DNA from: Lunularia cruciata
Lineage: Eukaryota > Streptophyta > Marchantiopsida > Lunulariales > Lunulariaceae
Direction of reading: 5' to 3'
Length of the DNA stretch: 64,000 nucleotides
Assembly (NCBI GenBank): GCA_948567375.1
Contig: OX419759.1
Coordinates: forward strand, 49,256,593 to 49,320,592
Shown: in pieces, positions 33,372 to 44,262 of the stretch
Numbering within the stretch: position 1 is the first letter of the stretch
How the letters are laid out: each line of letters begins with the position of its first letter
The notes under the pieces: model-generated
What the model saw: the letters and a program-made list of their open reading frames with translations, nothing else
Databases searched by the model: none
What the model was told of the DNA's origin: nothing
Program-made: the position numbers and the translations under genes

Positions 33372-34430
33372 TCTCGAGAGTGCAAGCTTGGACAAGAGGA
33401 GTGAGTTTTTGAGTGGGACAGTAGGGTTGGGTAGGAGAAGGCAAGTAAGTTTCTTGCAAGAATGGAGGGCAAGCTTGGACATGAGGAGTGAATTTTAGAG
33501 TTGGACAAGAGGGCTAGGCAGGAGAAGGCAAGTAAGTTTCCCGTAGGAATGGAGTGCAAGCTTGGACAAGAGGAGTGAATTCTCGAGGGAACAGTAGGGC
33601 TAGGTAGAAGAAGGCAAGTAAGTTTCCCGTAGGAATGGAGGGCAAGCTTGGACACGAGGAGTGAATTTTTGAGTTGGACAGGAGGGCTGGGCAGGAGAAG
33701 GCAAGTAAGTTTCCCGTAGGAATGGAGTGCAAGCTTGGACAAGAGGAGTGAATTCTCATGTTGGACAATAGGTCTGGGTAGGAGAAGGCAAGTAAGTTTC
33801 CCACAGGAATGGAAGGCAAGCTTGGACAGGAGGAGTGAATTTTTGAGTTGGACAGGAGGGCTAGGCAGGAGAAGGCAAGTAAGTTTCCTGCAGGAATGGA
33901 GTGCAAGCTTGGACAGGAGGAGTGAATTTTTGAGTTGGACAGGAGGTCTGAGCAGGAAAGAAAGCAAGTAGGGTTTTCCTGCAGGAATGGAGGGCAAGCT
34001 AGGAGAGGAGGAGTGAATTTTGAGTTGGACAGGAAGCTTGGGTAGGAGAAGGCAAGTAAGTTTCCCGTAAGACTGGAGTGCAAGCTTGGACAAGAGGAGT
34101 GAATTTTTGAGTTGGATAGGAGGTTTGAGCAGGAAAGAAAGCAAGTAGGGTTTTCACGCAGGAATGGAGTGCAAGCTTGGACAAGAGGAGTGAATTTTTG
34201 AGTTGGACAGGAGGGCTGGGCAGGAGAAGGCAAGTTAGTTTCCCGCAGGAATGGAGTGCAAGCTTGGGCAGGAGGAGTGAATTTTTGAGTTGGACAGGAG
34301 GGCTGGGCAGGAGAGGGCAAATAAGTTTCCCGCAGGAATGGAGTGCAAGCTTGGACAAGAGGAGTGAATTTTTGAGTTGGACAGTAGGGCTGGGTAGGAG
34401 AAGGCAAGTAAGTTTCACACAGGAGAGAAA
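33372..34430. repeat. 87-bp minisatellite, about 12 copies
   Basis: The motif GCAAGCTTGGAC recurs at intervals of 86-87 bp (33,382, 33,469, 33,556, 33,642, 33,729, 33,816, 33,903), with two 91-bp units near 33,994 and 34,171, ending about 34,430. Each unit includes GAATTTTTGAGTTGGACAG and CAAGTAAGTTTCCCG. Because 87 is 29 codons, long frames stay open on both strands (up to 471 codons on minus). They show no codon bias or recognised domain and are not called as genes. Confidence 0.9.
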
Positions 34431-35520
34431 GTGCTTGGACAGAAGAGAAAGTTTTGGAGGAAGATGTTAGGGCTTGAGACAGCAGGGCAAGAGATGGTTT
34501 TCTTCTCAAGGGAATGGAGCATGTGCAGGAGAGTAAGTGCTGGGACAGAAGGGAAATTTTTTCAGGAGGGCTGTTAGGGCTTGAGAGTGCAGAGCAAAAA
34601 GTGTTTCTTCTCAAGAGAGTGAAGGATTTTGCAGGAGAGAGAGGGCTGGGAGAAAGGAAATTTTTGCAGGAAGATGTTAGGGCTTGAGACATTAGGACAA
34701 GAGATGGTTTTCTTCTTGAAGGAATGGAGCTTGTGCAGGAGAGTAAGCGTTGGGACAGAAGGGAAATTTTTGCAGGAGGACTGTGCGGCTTGAGAGAGCA
34801 GGGCAAGAAAGAGTTTTCTTCTCGAAGGAATGAAGGATGTGCAGGAGAGTAAGTGCTTGGACAAAAGGGAAATTTTTGCAGGACTGTTAGGGCTTGAGAG
34901 AGCAAGGCAAGAAAGAGTTTTCTTCTCAAAGGGATGAAGAATGTGCAGGAGAGTTAGTGCTTGGACAGAAGAGAAATTTTTGCAAGAAGATGTTAGGGCT
35001 TGAGACAGTAGGGCAAGAGATGGTTTTCTTCTTGAAGGAATGGAGCATGTGCAGGAGAGTAAGTGCTTGGACAGAAGGAAAATTTTTGCAGGACTGTTAG
35101 TGCTTGAGAGAGCAGGGCAAGAAAAAATTTTCTTCTCAAAGGAATGAAGGATGTGCATGAGAGTAAGTGCTTGAACAGAAGAGAAATTTTCGCAGGACTG
35201 TTAGGGCTTGAGAGAGCAGGGTAGAAAGTGTTTCTTCACGAAGGAATGAATGACTGTGCAGGAGAGAGAGAGAGCGGGACAGAAATGAAATTTTTGTAGG
35301 AATGTGAGGGCTCGAGAGTGCAGGGCAGAAAGTGTTTCTTCTCAAGAGAGTGAAGGACTTTGCAAGAGAGAGAGGGATGGACAGAAAGGAAATTTTTGAA
35401 GGAAAGCAAAGGGCTTGAGAGTGCAGGGCAGAAAGTGTTTCTTCTCAAGAAAATGAAAGACTATGCAGGAGAGACATGGCTGGACAGAAAGGAAATTTTT
35501 GCAGGAGAGCTGAGGGCGTT
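34431..35520. repeat. About 104-bp minisatellite, about 10 copies
   Basis: The motif GGCTTGAGA recurs every 103-107 bp (34,471, 34,578, 34,681, 34,787, 34,891, 34,997, 35,101, 35,205, 35,309, 35,412). Units carry GGAAATTTTTGCAGGA and GTTTTCTTCTC. They share the TGCTTGGACAGAAG block with the adjoining 87-bp unit, so the two arrays have a common origin. Confidence 0.88.
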
Positions 35521-36174
35521 TCATGGAAGGAACTTTGGCTGAGAATAGAAACCTTTGCAAGGAGGCATTGATGGGAGTGCTGCTGGAAGGTGAAGGAAGA
35601 GGTCCGGAGGGTGAGTTGTCTTTATTGTTGTTGGACAAAGTGTTTGTGAAAAGCGCCAGCTGAAATGATTTTCTATCACAAGTTAGTGCAAACATTGTAT
35701 GAATTGGAGTTGGATGGCTTGTCCAAACTTGTGAACCTTGCAGCTGAAATTTTATGAATGACAAATCTTGAGATGGTGGTGTGTTCGAGCTGTGACTAGC
35801 ATTGAGGAAGCTCCATTTTAGGAGCTCTCAGTCCGTCTATATGAATGGTTTGATTCAGTAGTTTGGGTGCCGGTTTGAGCCCAAATAGAAACTATTTGTT
35901 GTTTGTAAAATTCCCAGCCATTTCTAGGAAATGTCAGATCCAAAAAAATAGCTGAACTGCGTGAGCTAGCCAGTTCTGTGAAGGCCGAGAACAAACAAAA
36001 ACCCTTGAAAAACCAAACCTCAAGAAATAGAGAAAACCCCCAATTCTTACAAAGCTAAGATTTCCAACACACCAGGAATAGGAAGAGAATGAAAGTCTAC
36101 GAGAAACTCTAAATCAACTACAATAAAGACAAGCTAAGCACAAGCAGCCAGGTGCCCGAAGTAGTCTCGAGGCC
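35521..36174. other. Non-coding sequence after the minisatellites
   Basis: No open frame above 70 codons except those spilling out of the arrays, and no transposon motif. It ends at the B LTR start at 36,175. Confidence 0.4.
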
Positions 36175-36866
36175 TGTAACATCCATTTGTGCATGTGTGT
36201 GGTATTGTGATATTTAGCTTGGTATTACAAGTACGTAAGAGATATTATTTATATAGCGATAAAGGATGGTTCTATATTAGTCATGGTTAGCTAAAGTTAG
36301 TCATAGCTAATATAGAGAGGACCTTACTTTAGAGGAAGTAGAAAAGATGAGCACCACTATTTTGGATTTTAGTGTGTTAACTTGGTATTATTCCTAGGTG
36401 TTTGGCTTTGAGGAAAGAGTTGAGAACTCTTGGGCCCGTAAGCTTTTTTGTTTTGGATTCTTCTATAGTCCAAGGATAGCCCATGTGAAGGAATCCTTGA
36501 CTTAGTGGTTGGGTCAAGATAAGACTACATGCTTAGGGGAATATGCCCATGTGAATGGATATTCCCTTCTAGTTTTTGATTTTACTTGACTTTTAGCCTA
36601 GTAACTTGAGTTACTCCAGTAATTAGTAACTTTGGCGCGTAACTATTTCACAAGTATATAAACAAGGGGTGAGGAGGTACTCATCAGCCTTTCATTTGAA
36701 ACTATATCTCTCTCATTGAGTTCTCTAGTGAGCAATGTCTTGAGTCTTGGAGTGTTAGCCTTGGAGGAGTATGATGGAGTTGGGGTTCCTTGCCTTCTTA
36801 GTCCATGGTACGCTACCATAATAGCCATCAGAGGTTCATCCTAAGTGAGAGACAGACCGGCTCACA
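36175..36866 (+). repeat. B LTR, plus orientation, no internal region
   Basis: 692 bp from TGTAACATCC to ACCGGCTCACA. It is the inverted twin of 37,026-37,714. No primer-binding site follows and no polypurine tract precedes. The flanking five bases (AGGCC, GTCCA) do not match, so it is a rearranged solo LTR. Confidence 0.85.
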
Positions 36867-37025
36867 GTCCAACCTTGGTTGATGAGGCGGAGGAGTATGA
36901 AATCAAACGCATTCTCCAAAAATGCATCTGTGGTACTTGCCATCCGTGTGTGGAATATATGGTCCATTGGAAAGGGTACCCACTTGTGACATGAGGTAAC
37001 ATGGAAGCCATGAACCAATTTGACT
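36867..37025 (+). pseudogene. Chromodomain fragment between inverted B LTRs
   Basis: Plus strand: EEYEIKRILQKCICGTCHPC, then VEYMVHWKGYPL, then a TGA after Val-Thr and MNQFDL. This is the chromodomain end of a chromovirus pol, related to EYEVEWILQKCMCGTRHP of A1 but clearly diverged. Its strand and family type would fit the missing 3' end of D, which stops 3.8 kb upstream. Confidence 0.7.
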
Positions 37026-37714
37026 TGTGAGCCGGCCTGTCTCTCACTCAGGATGAACCTCTAATGGCTATTATGGTAGCGCACCATGGACTAAGAAGGC
37101 AAGGAACCCCAACTCCATCATACTCCTCCAAGGCTAACACTCCAAGACTCAAGACATTGCTCACTAGAGAACTCAATGAGAGAGATAGTTGCAAATGAAA
37201 GGCTGATGAGTACCTCCTCACCCCTTGTTTATATACTTGTGAAATAGTTACGTACCAAAGTTACTAATTACCGTAGTAACTCAAGTTACTAGACTAAAAG
37301 TCAAGTAAAGTCAAAAAGTAGAAAAGAATATCCATTCACATGGGCATATTCCCCTAAGCATGTGGTCTTATCTTGACCCAACCACTATGTCAAGGATTCC
37401 TTCACATGGGCTATCCTTGGACTAAAGAAGAATCCAAAAAAAAAGGCTTGCGGGCCCAAGAGTTCTCAACTCTTTCCTCAAAGCCAAACACCTAGGAATA
37501 ATACCAAGTTAACACACTAAAATCCAAAATAGTGGTGTTCATCTTTTCTACTTCCTCTAAAGTAAGGTCCCCTCTATCTTAGCTATGAATAAATTTAGCT
37601 AACCATGACTAATATAGAACCATCCTTTATCTCTATATAAATAATATATCTTAAGTACTTGTAATACCAAGCTAAATATCACAATACCACACACATGCAC
37701 AAATGGGTGTTACA
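37026..37714 (-). repeat. B3 3' LTR (689 bp)
   Basis: From TGTGAGCCGG to GGGTGTTACA in plus coordinates. It is preceded, on the minus strand, by the polypurine tract GGGGGTAAA (37,723-37,715), which fixes this as the 3' LTR. Confidence 0.9.
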
Positions 37715-37942
37715 TTTACCCCCGGACTAAGTTTTCACTTTGTCCTCAAAGTGAAGATCTCTCTACCTTCTATGGTACATCTTCAACTTATCATGGTTAA
37801 TCCTATCAAAGTGTCTTCCTCCCAACTCCTTGAGATCATAAGTGTAATTGCCCCACACCTTCTCCACTATGAAAGGTCCAAAGTACTTAGGCAAAAACTT
37901 CTTTTGCACTCTCTTGAATCAAATGGAATCAAACAACATTAC

Positions 37943-38895
37943 TCAATCACCTTCTTTGAAAGTCTCCACCTTCTTCTTGCCTTTCCTCTTGTCAAAGCTC
38001 TCCTTTTGTTTCCTTTGGGCTTGCTCCACTCGAACCATAGCAATTGCTCTTGCCTCTTCCAACTCCATGAGTTGATCCTTCCTTGACTTCTCTACATCAC
38101 CTCCTTGTGCTTTCTTCAATCTCCTATGAATGCTTTGGAAGGTAGGAAGATCAAAGTGAATAGGTAAGGTAGACTCAATACCATACACCAATTGAAATGG
38201 AGAATATCCGGTGGAAGTCTTCATGGTTGTCCTATACGCCCACAAAACTGCATGAATCCTCTTGCCCCAATGATGTTTAGCCCTCTCCATGTCTGCATCT
38301 TTGGCCAACATCATGCACAAGGTCTGATTGGTTCTCTCTGCCAAGCCATTGGAATTTGGCTTATAGGATGTAGTTACTCTATGTGTGATAGAGAAATGTC
38401 ATAGCATGGCTGTAGTTATGCTTCCTGTAAACTCTCCTCCTCTGTTAGAAACCAACTCCAAAGGGCATCCAAACCTAGTGATAATGCATTCATAAAGAAA
38501 TCTATCCACTTCATCTTCATTTTTGTCCCTCAATGGTCTAGCTTCAACCCACTTGGTAAGGTAATCAGTAACTACCACAATGTACCGATTGTTCCTTGGG
38601 GTTCTATTGAGAGGACCTACAAAGTCAATTCTCCACTTCTCAAAAGGTCAATGCAATGGAATTGATCTAAGTGGTGGAGTGGATGTAGACTTTCTAGCAA
38701 AAGCCTGACAAACATGACAAGTTTTGCAATAATCAAGACAATCGTTGAAAATCCTTCTCTAATGGTAACCTGCATCAAGAATCTTGAAAGCAGTCACCTT
38801 TCTTGCAAAGTGTCCTCCACATACTAAACCTTCATGAAACTCCTTTATGAGTAGGATAGACTCTTCCTTACCCACTGCTCTTCGAAGTAGACCAT
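37943..38895 (-). pseudogene. B3 integrase, one catalytic Asp lost
   Basis: Visible in order: His/Cys finger (EFHEGLVCGGHF, then CKTCHVCQAF), first catalytic Asp in WRIDFVGPLNRTPRNN, second catalytic site LELVSNRGGEFTG where Asp is Asn (codon 38,446-38,444), catalytic Glu in NGLAERTNQT, and the C-terminal VLWAYRTTMKTSTGY. Stops occur near 38,660 and 38,761. The open C-terminal part is 37,943-38,344. No chromodomain follows. Confidence 0.8.
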
Positions 38896-38896
38896 C

Positions 38897-39379
38897 TTAT
38901 CCTTGGTGAAAAAGAATATCCTCCACCATTGTGTAAGGTCTAGATCTTGCTGCAAGGGCCTTCCTCTCCCTAGCATGCATCCCTTCTGGATAGTTACCTC
39001 TTGTCACAAAATCCACAATCTCCTTGTACTCCATTGGAACCTCTTGAGTGACTGAGATTGTCATGAGCTCCTCATCCGGGAAGGAATCATCCATTGGCTC
39101 ATCTCCATCATGATCATAGGCTCTAGATAACAAATCAGCATTTGCATGTTTCTTTCCTGGCCTATCCTCAATGGTGTAGTCATACTCAGACAAGAGTATC
39201 ATCCACCTTGCTAGTCTCCCTTCAAAATTTGGCTTGTTGAAGATGTACTTCAAAGCCTTGTGATCCGTGACAATGGTGGCTTTCCCTCCAATCAAGTAGT
39301 GTCTAAACTTCTTGAGACCAAAGATCACTGCCAACCCTTCTCTCTCCGTGACAAAGTAGTTCTTCTTTGCTGAAACCAT
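38897..39379 (-). pseudogene. B3 RNase H
   Basis: Open 160-codon stretch with KKNYFVTEREGLAVIFGLKK, ATIVTDHKALKYIFNKP, LARWMILLSEYDYTIEDRPG and HANADLLSRA, the usual order for gypsy RNase H. A TAA at 39,427-39,425 separates it from RT in the same frame. Confidence 0.85.
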
Positions 39380-39424
39380 CTTCCTACTAGCATAAGCTAT
39401 TGGATGATCATGCCCATCTTGGTC

Positions 39425-40550
39425 TTATTGACTAAGAGTGCATCCTATAGCTACATTAGAAACATTAGTGTAGAGGATGAAAGGCTTACTCCAATCAGGT
39501 TTAGCAAGAATTGGAGCTACAACAAGGGATTGCTTGAGCTCCTCAAAAGCTTTGAGAGCCTCCATGTCCTCCAAAATCACCATGTAATCTAAACCCTTCT
39601 TCATGTAGATGGTCAATGCATAAGCCTTGTTGGAAAATGAGAAGATGAACCTCCTATAGTACCCAACCATCCACATGAATTGGCGTAACTTTGTCAATCT
39701 TGAAGGGAATGGAAGGTCTGAGATTTTCCTCAGCTTCTGAGGATCAACTGCTATTCCATCCTTGGAGATGATGTGCCCCAAAAGTAGACCTTCTTCACAT
39801 CCAAAAATGCACTTCTCTGGGTTGAGTGATGCATTTGCCTCATCCAAGCGTTGCAAGATTTTGATTAGGTGCTCAAAGTGCTCCTCCTTGCTCCCATAGA
39901 CACAAAAGTCATCAATGAAGTCTCTCACAAATTTCCCAATGAAAGGTTCAAATACCTTGTTCATGAACCGTTGGAATGTGGCTAGAGCATTGCAAAGCCC
40001 AAAAGGCATGACCTTGAAAGTGTAAGTTCCCCAAGGAGTGGTGAATGTGGTGAGTTGTTGATGCTCTGGTGCAATCTTGATTTGGTTGTATCCACTATAA
40101 CCATCTCCAAAACTATACCTCTCATGACCTGCAACCTCCTCCAAGATCTCATCAATGAATGGCAATGGGTAGTAGTCCTTCTTGGTAACAACATTGAGCT
40201 TCTTGTAATCCACACATACCCGAAGCTTGCCATTCTTTTTCTTCACAATGACAATTGGAGACACCCATTCTGAATTCTCCACCTCAAAGATAAATCCAGC
40301 CTCCTTGAGCTTATCAATCTCCTCCTTCACAACCAAAGATATTGGTGGGCTAATGCGACGTTGCTTTTGGCGGATTGGTCTTGCATGTGACTCCACCTCT
40401 ATCTTGTGCTCCTCCAAGGTAAATTCCTTCAAATCCTTGTAACTAAAAGCAAACCCATGGATTAACTTGCGGAAAATCTCCTCAAATCTCCCCTTCTCCT
40501 CCTTGGTAACATTTGGACCATACTTGAGGGTAGATAAACTTCTCTCTACC
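39425..40550 (-). pseudogene. B3 reverse transcriptase (Tat/Athila type)
   Basis: An open frame of 390 codons includes about 16 codons of A2 LTR at its start, so the real gene is truncated at 40,550. Motifs in order: WVSPIVIVKKKNGKLRVCVD, YYPLPFIDEILEEVAGHERY, KVMPFGLCNALATFQRFMNK, catalytic FIDDFCVYG and LGHIISKDGIAVDP. The long upright frame shows B3 is much younger than the E copies. Confidence 0.9.
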
Positions 40551-41297
40551 TGTAATACTCCGAGGACAAGAGAAGAGAGAAAACACAAATTGCACATTCA
40601 AACATCCGATGCCCTAAGGGAGCACCTTCTCTTTATTATATAGACAAAGAGGATCTCCTCCAAGGAAGCTCCACCATAGGATTAGGGACACAGATAGGTG
40701 ACATGTCAGCAAGCTCCACCCTTGGATTACTTACTTGGATGGGTGACCTGTCTGGTCTAGGTCCTATCTGGTTGGTCAAATGAGCTTTGACCGGAGGGAA
40801 TCTTTTAGGGAATCTTCCTATAGGAATCTCAGAATCACATGAGTAAGGTACCGTTGGAAAGATCTCGACAAGACAAACCAGGGGGGGAGAGAAGGCCAGC
40901 CTTTCCTTTGTTGGGGGGGGGGGGAAACTTCTGCACAATTTTGAGGCCTAATTCATCCGTTTAGGCCTCCAAAATTGCCTTCAAAGATTTCAGGCATATT
41001 TCGGTTCCTACTCTATTAGTAGAAGTCCCCTTTTGGTGATACCTCTTTCTGATCTGTTTAGTCCATCATGTGAAACATCCTTCCAGATGTTACCAAACCA
41101 ATTCTCACCTTTAAATCATATGTCTAGCTATTGGTTCTAAGGTTCTCAAGTCTATTTCGGTTTCTGCCCTATTAGTAGAAGTACTCTTTTGGTGATACTT
41201 CTATCTGATCTATTTTGACCATCATGTATAATATCATTCTAGATGTTACCAAACCAAATTTCACATCTAGATCATATGGCTAACCCTTGGTATTACA
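40551..41297 (-). repeat. A2 3' LTR (747 bp)
   Basis: From TGTAATACTCC to GGTATTACA in plus coordinates, followed by the inverted polypurine tract (41,300-41,312). It cuts the B3 RT frame. Contains a long G run near 40,912-40,923. Confidence 0.92.
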
Positions 41298-41299
41298 GA

Positions 41300-41312
41300 C
41301 CTCCCTCCTTTT
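41300..41312 (-). other. A2 polypurine tract
   Basis: Minus strand AAAAGGAGGGAGG, directly next to the 3' LTR. Confidence 0.8.
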
Positions 41313-41394
41313 AAGACGCAACATCCTCGTTGTACAATTGTTGCTCAAATGCTTGCACCAACACCGGTGCATGTGCCAAATTGGCAGCGGGTTC

Positions 41395-43498
41395 TTAGGT
41401 TGCTTCATAGAGGGGGTTACCTTTCCATTGTACTAGATATTCCACCCGCGGATGGCGAGTACCACGCATGCGCTTTTGGAGAATCTGCTCCACTTCATAT
41501 TCCTCTATGCCATCAATGACTGTCGGACAAGGTCGAATGTCTTGTGTGGAAGTACCTTGGCCTGATCGGGGAGCATATCTGCGTAATAGGGAGACATGGA
41601 ACACTGGATGGATCTTCATGTGTGGTGGTAGCTCAAGGTGATAGGCCATAGCGCCGATGCGACGAAGAATCGAGAAAGGCCCAATAAAACGAGGTCCGAG
41701 CTTACGAGATCCAACTAATGTGAGGTTGGTTGTCGGTAGCCACACTTGATCCCCAACATTGAACTCCATGTGCCTACGGTGTGCATCAGCATACTGCTTT
41801 TGTCAATTTTGCGCAATCTGTAACCTGTGCTTGGCGCTCTCCACACCTTGTTGGATTCTAGAAACAAATGTGTTGACTTGCATCAACCTTGGTAGTCACT
41901 GGACGGATCTTCATCAAGCTAGAAGGTGTGAAGGGATGCTCACCATACATGAGGAAGAACGGAGTGACCTGGGTGGAGGCATTCACTGAATTGTTGTAAG
42001 CGAATTCCACCAACGGTAGTAGGGTGTCCCACCTCTCTTGCTCTTCTAAGGCAAAGCCGCGTAACATGTCTTCAATCGTGCGATTAGCCCGCTCTATTTG
42101 GCCATCTGTTTGTGGGTGGTAAGCTGTAGACATGGCCAACTTGGTTTTGAAGAAACCAAAGAGTGTTCGCCAAAACAAACTAGTGAATTGGGTGCCTCTA
42201 TCGGTGATGAGTACTCTAGACAAGCCATGGTGAGCAAAGACTACATCTAAGTATAGTTGAGCTAGTTGTGGAGCGGTCACCTCCTTGGTGGTAGGGCGGA
42301 CATGAATCATTTTGCTGAGCCGGTCCACAAAGACCACAATGGAGTCAAACCCTGAGGTGATCTTGGGTAATTCACAGATGAGATCCATACTCACTTGTTC
42401 CCAACGTTGGGTAGGAGTGGGAAGAGGTTGAAGGAGCCCTACAGGAGCTTGATTAGAAGCTTTGTTCTGTTGACAAAGTAGGCAGTTACGCACATAGTCC
42501 ATCACGTCGTTGCTCATCTTGGGCCAATAGTAATGGCGCTTGACTGCCTCCAAGGTCTTGTCCACTCCAACATGAGCTGCAATGGCCAAATCATGACATT
42601 CCGCTAGAATGGTGGTGCGTAATTCTGGGACATTTGGGATCCACAATCGACCCTCCCGAAAGGTGAGTCCTTGGGTGCTGGTGACACCTTTGGACGATTG
42701 CGCTTCTACAATTTGTGGATCAGTTTTTGTAGCAACTAGAATCTCTTGCCAAAATTCAGGGTTAATCTTAACCTCTGCCGCCAAGTTGTTGGCCATTGGC
42801 ATGTGGGTGAATGCATCTGCAAGTTGCTTCTTACCTTCCACATAGATGATTGTCATGTTGAAGCGTTGTCGCCACTCTGCCCACCAAATTTGGTGACGAG
42901 ATAGATCCTTCTGCGTATCGAGGTAGACTAGAGGTTTGTGGTCTGTCTCTACTACAAATGCCTTCTCGCCTAGGTAGTGCTTCCAATGCTTGGTTGCTAG
43001 AACGATGGCCAGCTCTTCTCGTTCAGTGGTGTGGTAGTTGTGCTCTGCCGGTAACAACTTTTGAGAGAAATATGCAATTGGATGCCATCCGTCATGCCAC
43101 TCTTGTTGTAGGACTGCTCCTATTGCTACGCCTGATGCATCCGTAGCTAACTTGATTGGACGTTTTGGGTCATACCACTTCAAGATTGGTGCATGTAGCA
43201 AGGTGGCCTTCAATTCTTGAAAGGCCAACTCTTGTGCAGTTCCCCATATCCACTTCTTCCCCTTGCCAAGTAGTGCCATTAAAGGCTATGCAACCTTGGA
43301 GAAGTCCTTGACAAATCTACAATAGAATCCCGTCAATCCCAAGAAGCTCTTAAGTTGAGTCTGATCTTCTGGGGCACTCCATTTTTGAATGACCTCTATT
43401 TTATCTGTCAATACTTGAATGCCCTCTGCACTTACTCTATGCCCTAAGTAGTCTACTTCAGACTTGCCAAACTCACACTTTGAGATTTTGGCGTACAA
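41395..43498 (-). pseudogene. A2 RNase H, integrase, chromodomain (and RT C-terminus)
   Basis: The RT C-terminal part is open at 43,498-43,286 (SEVDYLGHRVSAEGIQVLTD). A 473-codon frame (43,279-41,858) carries RNase H (LATDASGVAIGAVLQQ), the His/Cys finger (HVGVDKTLEAVKRHYYWPKM, CLLCQQNK) and integrase with MDLICELP, LITDRGTQF and DGQIERAN intact. A one-base insertion near 41,880 shifts the frame. The chromodomain (YEVEQILQKRMRGTRHPRVE, YLVQWKGNPLYEAT) is open at 41,769-41,395 and ends in a stop where A1 has Trp. It is far better preserved than A1. Confidence 0.9.
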
Positions 43499-44178
43499 CT
43501 GATTCTGATTGATTCATGAGGTGATAGGCGATATGGGGCCTTACAAGGAGGTGTCTTCCTCGGGAGTGTCTCAATTTTGTGATCTACTCGCCTTTTAGGT
43601 GGTAATCCTGAGGGTAGATCATCGGGAAAGACATCTTGAAACTCATCCACTACATCCTTCAATTTCTCAGGAATTTGTCCAACGAGTTGTGCACTCTGGA
43701 CTTCTCTTATTAGACCCATAAAACATCTATCGGTCTTACAGACAGTTGTCGTCCCTACGACATATAGAGGCAGTTTCTGCTTGTGTGATTTTTCTTTAAC
43801 CCCAATGATTGACCATTGGTGAGTTCTCACTACTTTCTTCCTCCAATCCACCATTGGGTTGTATTGCTCCATCCATGGCATGCCTAAAATTGCATCATAA
43901 TGGGCTAATTGTATCACTCGCCACTCAATTGCTTCCTGATATTCTCCTACAGAGAGGGTTACCCGTCTAGGTAATGATTCAATCCTCTATGTTTGCCCAT
44001 TTGGTAACTCTACTTCTTCACTTCCATCTCTCTCTAGATCCATTCCCAAGCTTATTGCAACAAAGCGAGACAAGAAATTCTCTGTTGCTCCCGGATCTAT
44101 TAATACTCTCACTTGATTACCTTCTACGATTCCATTCACAACAATCAATTGTGAGGTTGCCTTTCGGGATCTTTGCAC
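43453..44178 (-). pseudogene. A2 protease and RT N-terminus, deletion junction
   Basis: Protease is readable at 44,178-43,987 with VRVLIDPGATENFLSRFV (catalytic Asp present) and then, in the next frame (43,917-43,453), [20 protein letters not shown]. The RT N-terminal part ends at YRLSPHES, after which the deletion joins near 43,510 to the thumb region. The RT fingers and palm with the catalytic Asp pair are missing. Confidence 0.85.
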
Positions 44179-44262
44179 ATTATTCTTCTTCCTTCCCTCG
44201 CTTCTCTGCTTCCTTATTGAGCCAGTAAGGCCGCGAGGTACATTTACTTGCGATCTTCGTTT

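Larger units (their letters stand above)
33023..36174. other. G1: purine-rich block interrupting D
   Basis: Starts TGTCATCGGGAAAATAGTCT, a sequence seen again at 47,419 before the other GA-rich array. Contains loose repeats of AAGCTCAAGG/GGGTTTATG (33,090-33,250), then two related tandem arrays (33,372-35,520), then 650 bp without recognisable genes (35,521-36,174). The plus strand is strongly purine-rich. No LTR or transposon protein is recognised, so its nature is open; a non-autonomous repeat with an internal minisatellite is one possibility. Confidence 0.45.
37026..40550 (-). mobile_element. B3: Tat/Athila-like gypsy element, 5' truncated
   Basis: Minus strand: RT (40,550-39,425), RNase H (about 39,420-38,897), integrase (about 38,895-37,943), polypurine tract and 3' LTR (37,714-37,026). 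The 5' LTR, gag and protease are cut off by the A2 3' LTR at 40,551. The RT motif FIDDFCVYG and the integrase tail VLWAYRTTMKTSTGYSPFQL are typical of the Tat/Athila branch without chromodomain. Confidence 0.82.

Noticed and set aside
33514..34929. 471-codon frame on the minus strand, and 313-codon frame at 33,203-34,144, with 29-residue repeats
   Set aside because: Both are the reading of an 87-bp minisatellite whose period is a multiple of three. Both strands stay open, the 91-bp units shift frame, and no domain or start context supports translation.
33372..35520. CRISPR-like direct repeats
   Set aside because: Units are contiguous without unique spacers and much too long; the context is a plant genome.
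36175..37714. One LTR element with inverted terminal LTRs
   Set aside because: The interior is only 159 bp of chromodomain from another family and the right LTR belongs to B3 by its polypurine tract. It is a chance or recombination-derived inverted pair.
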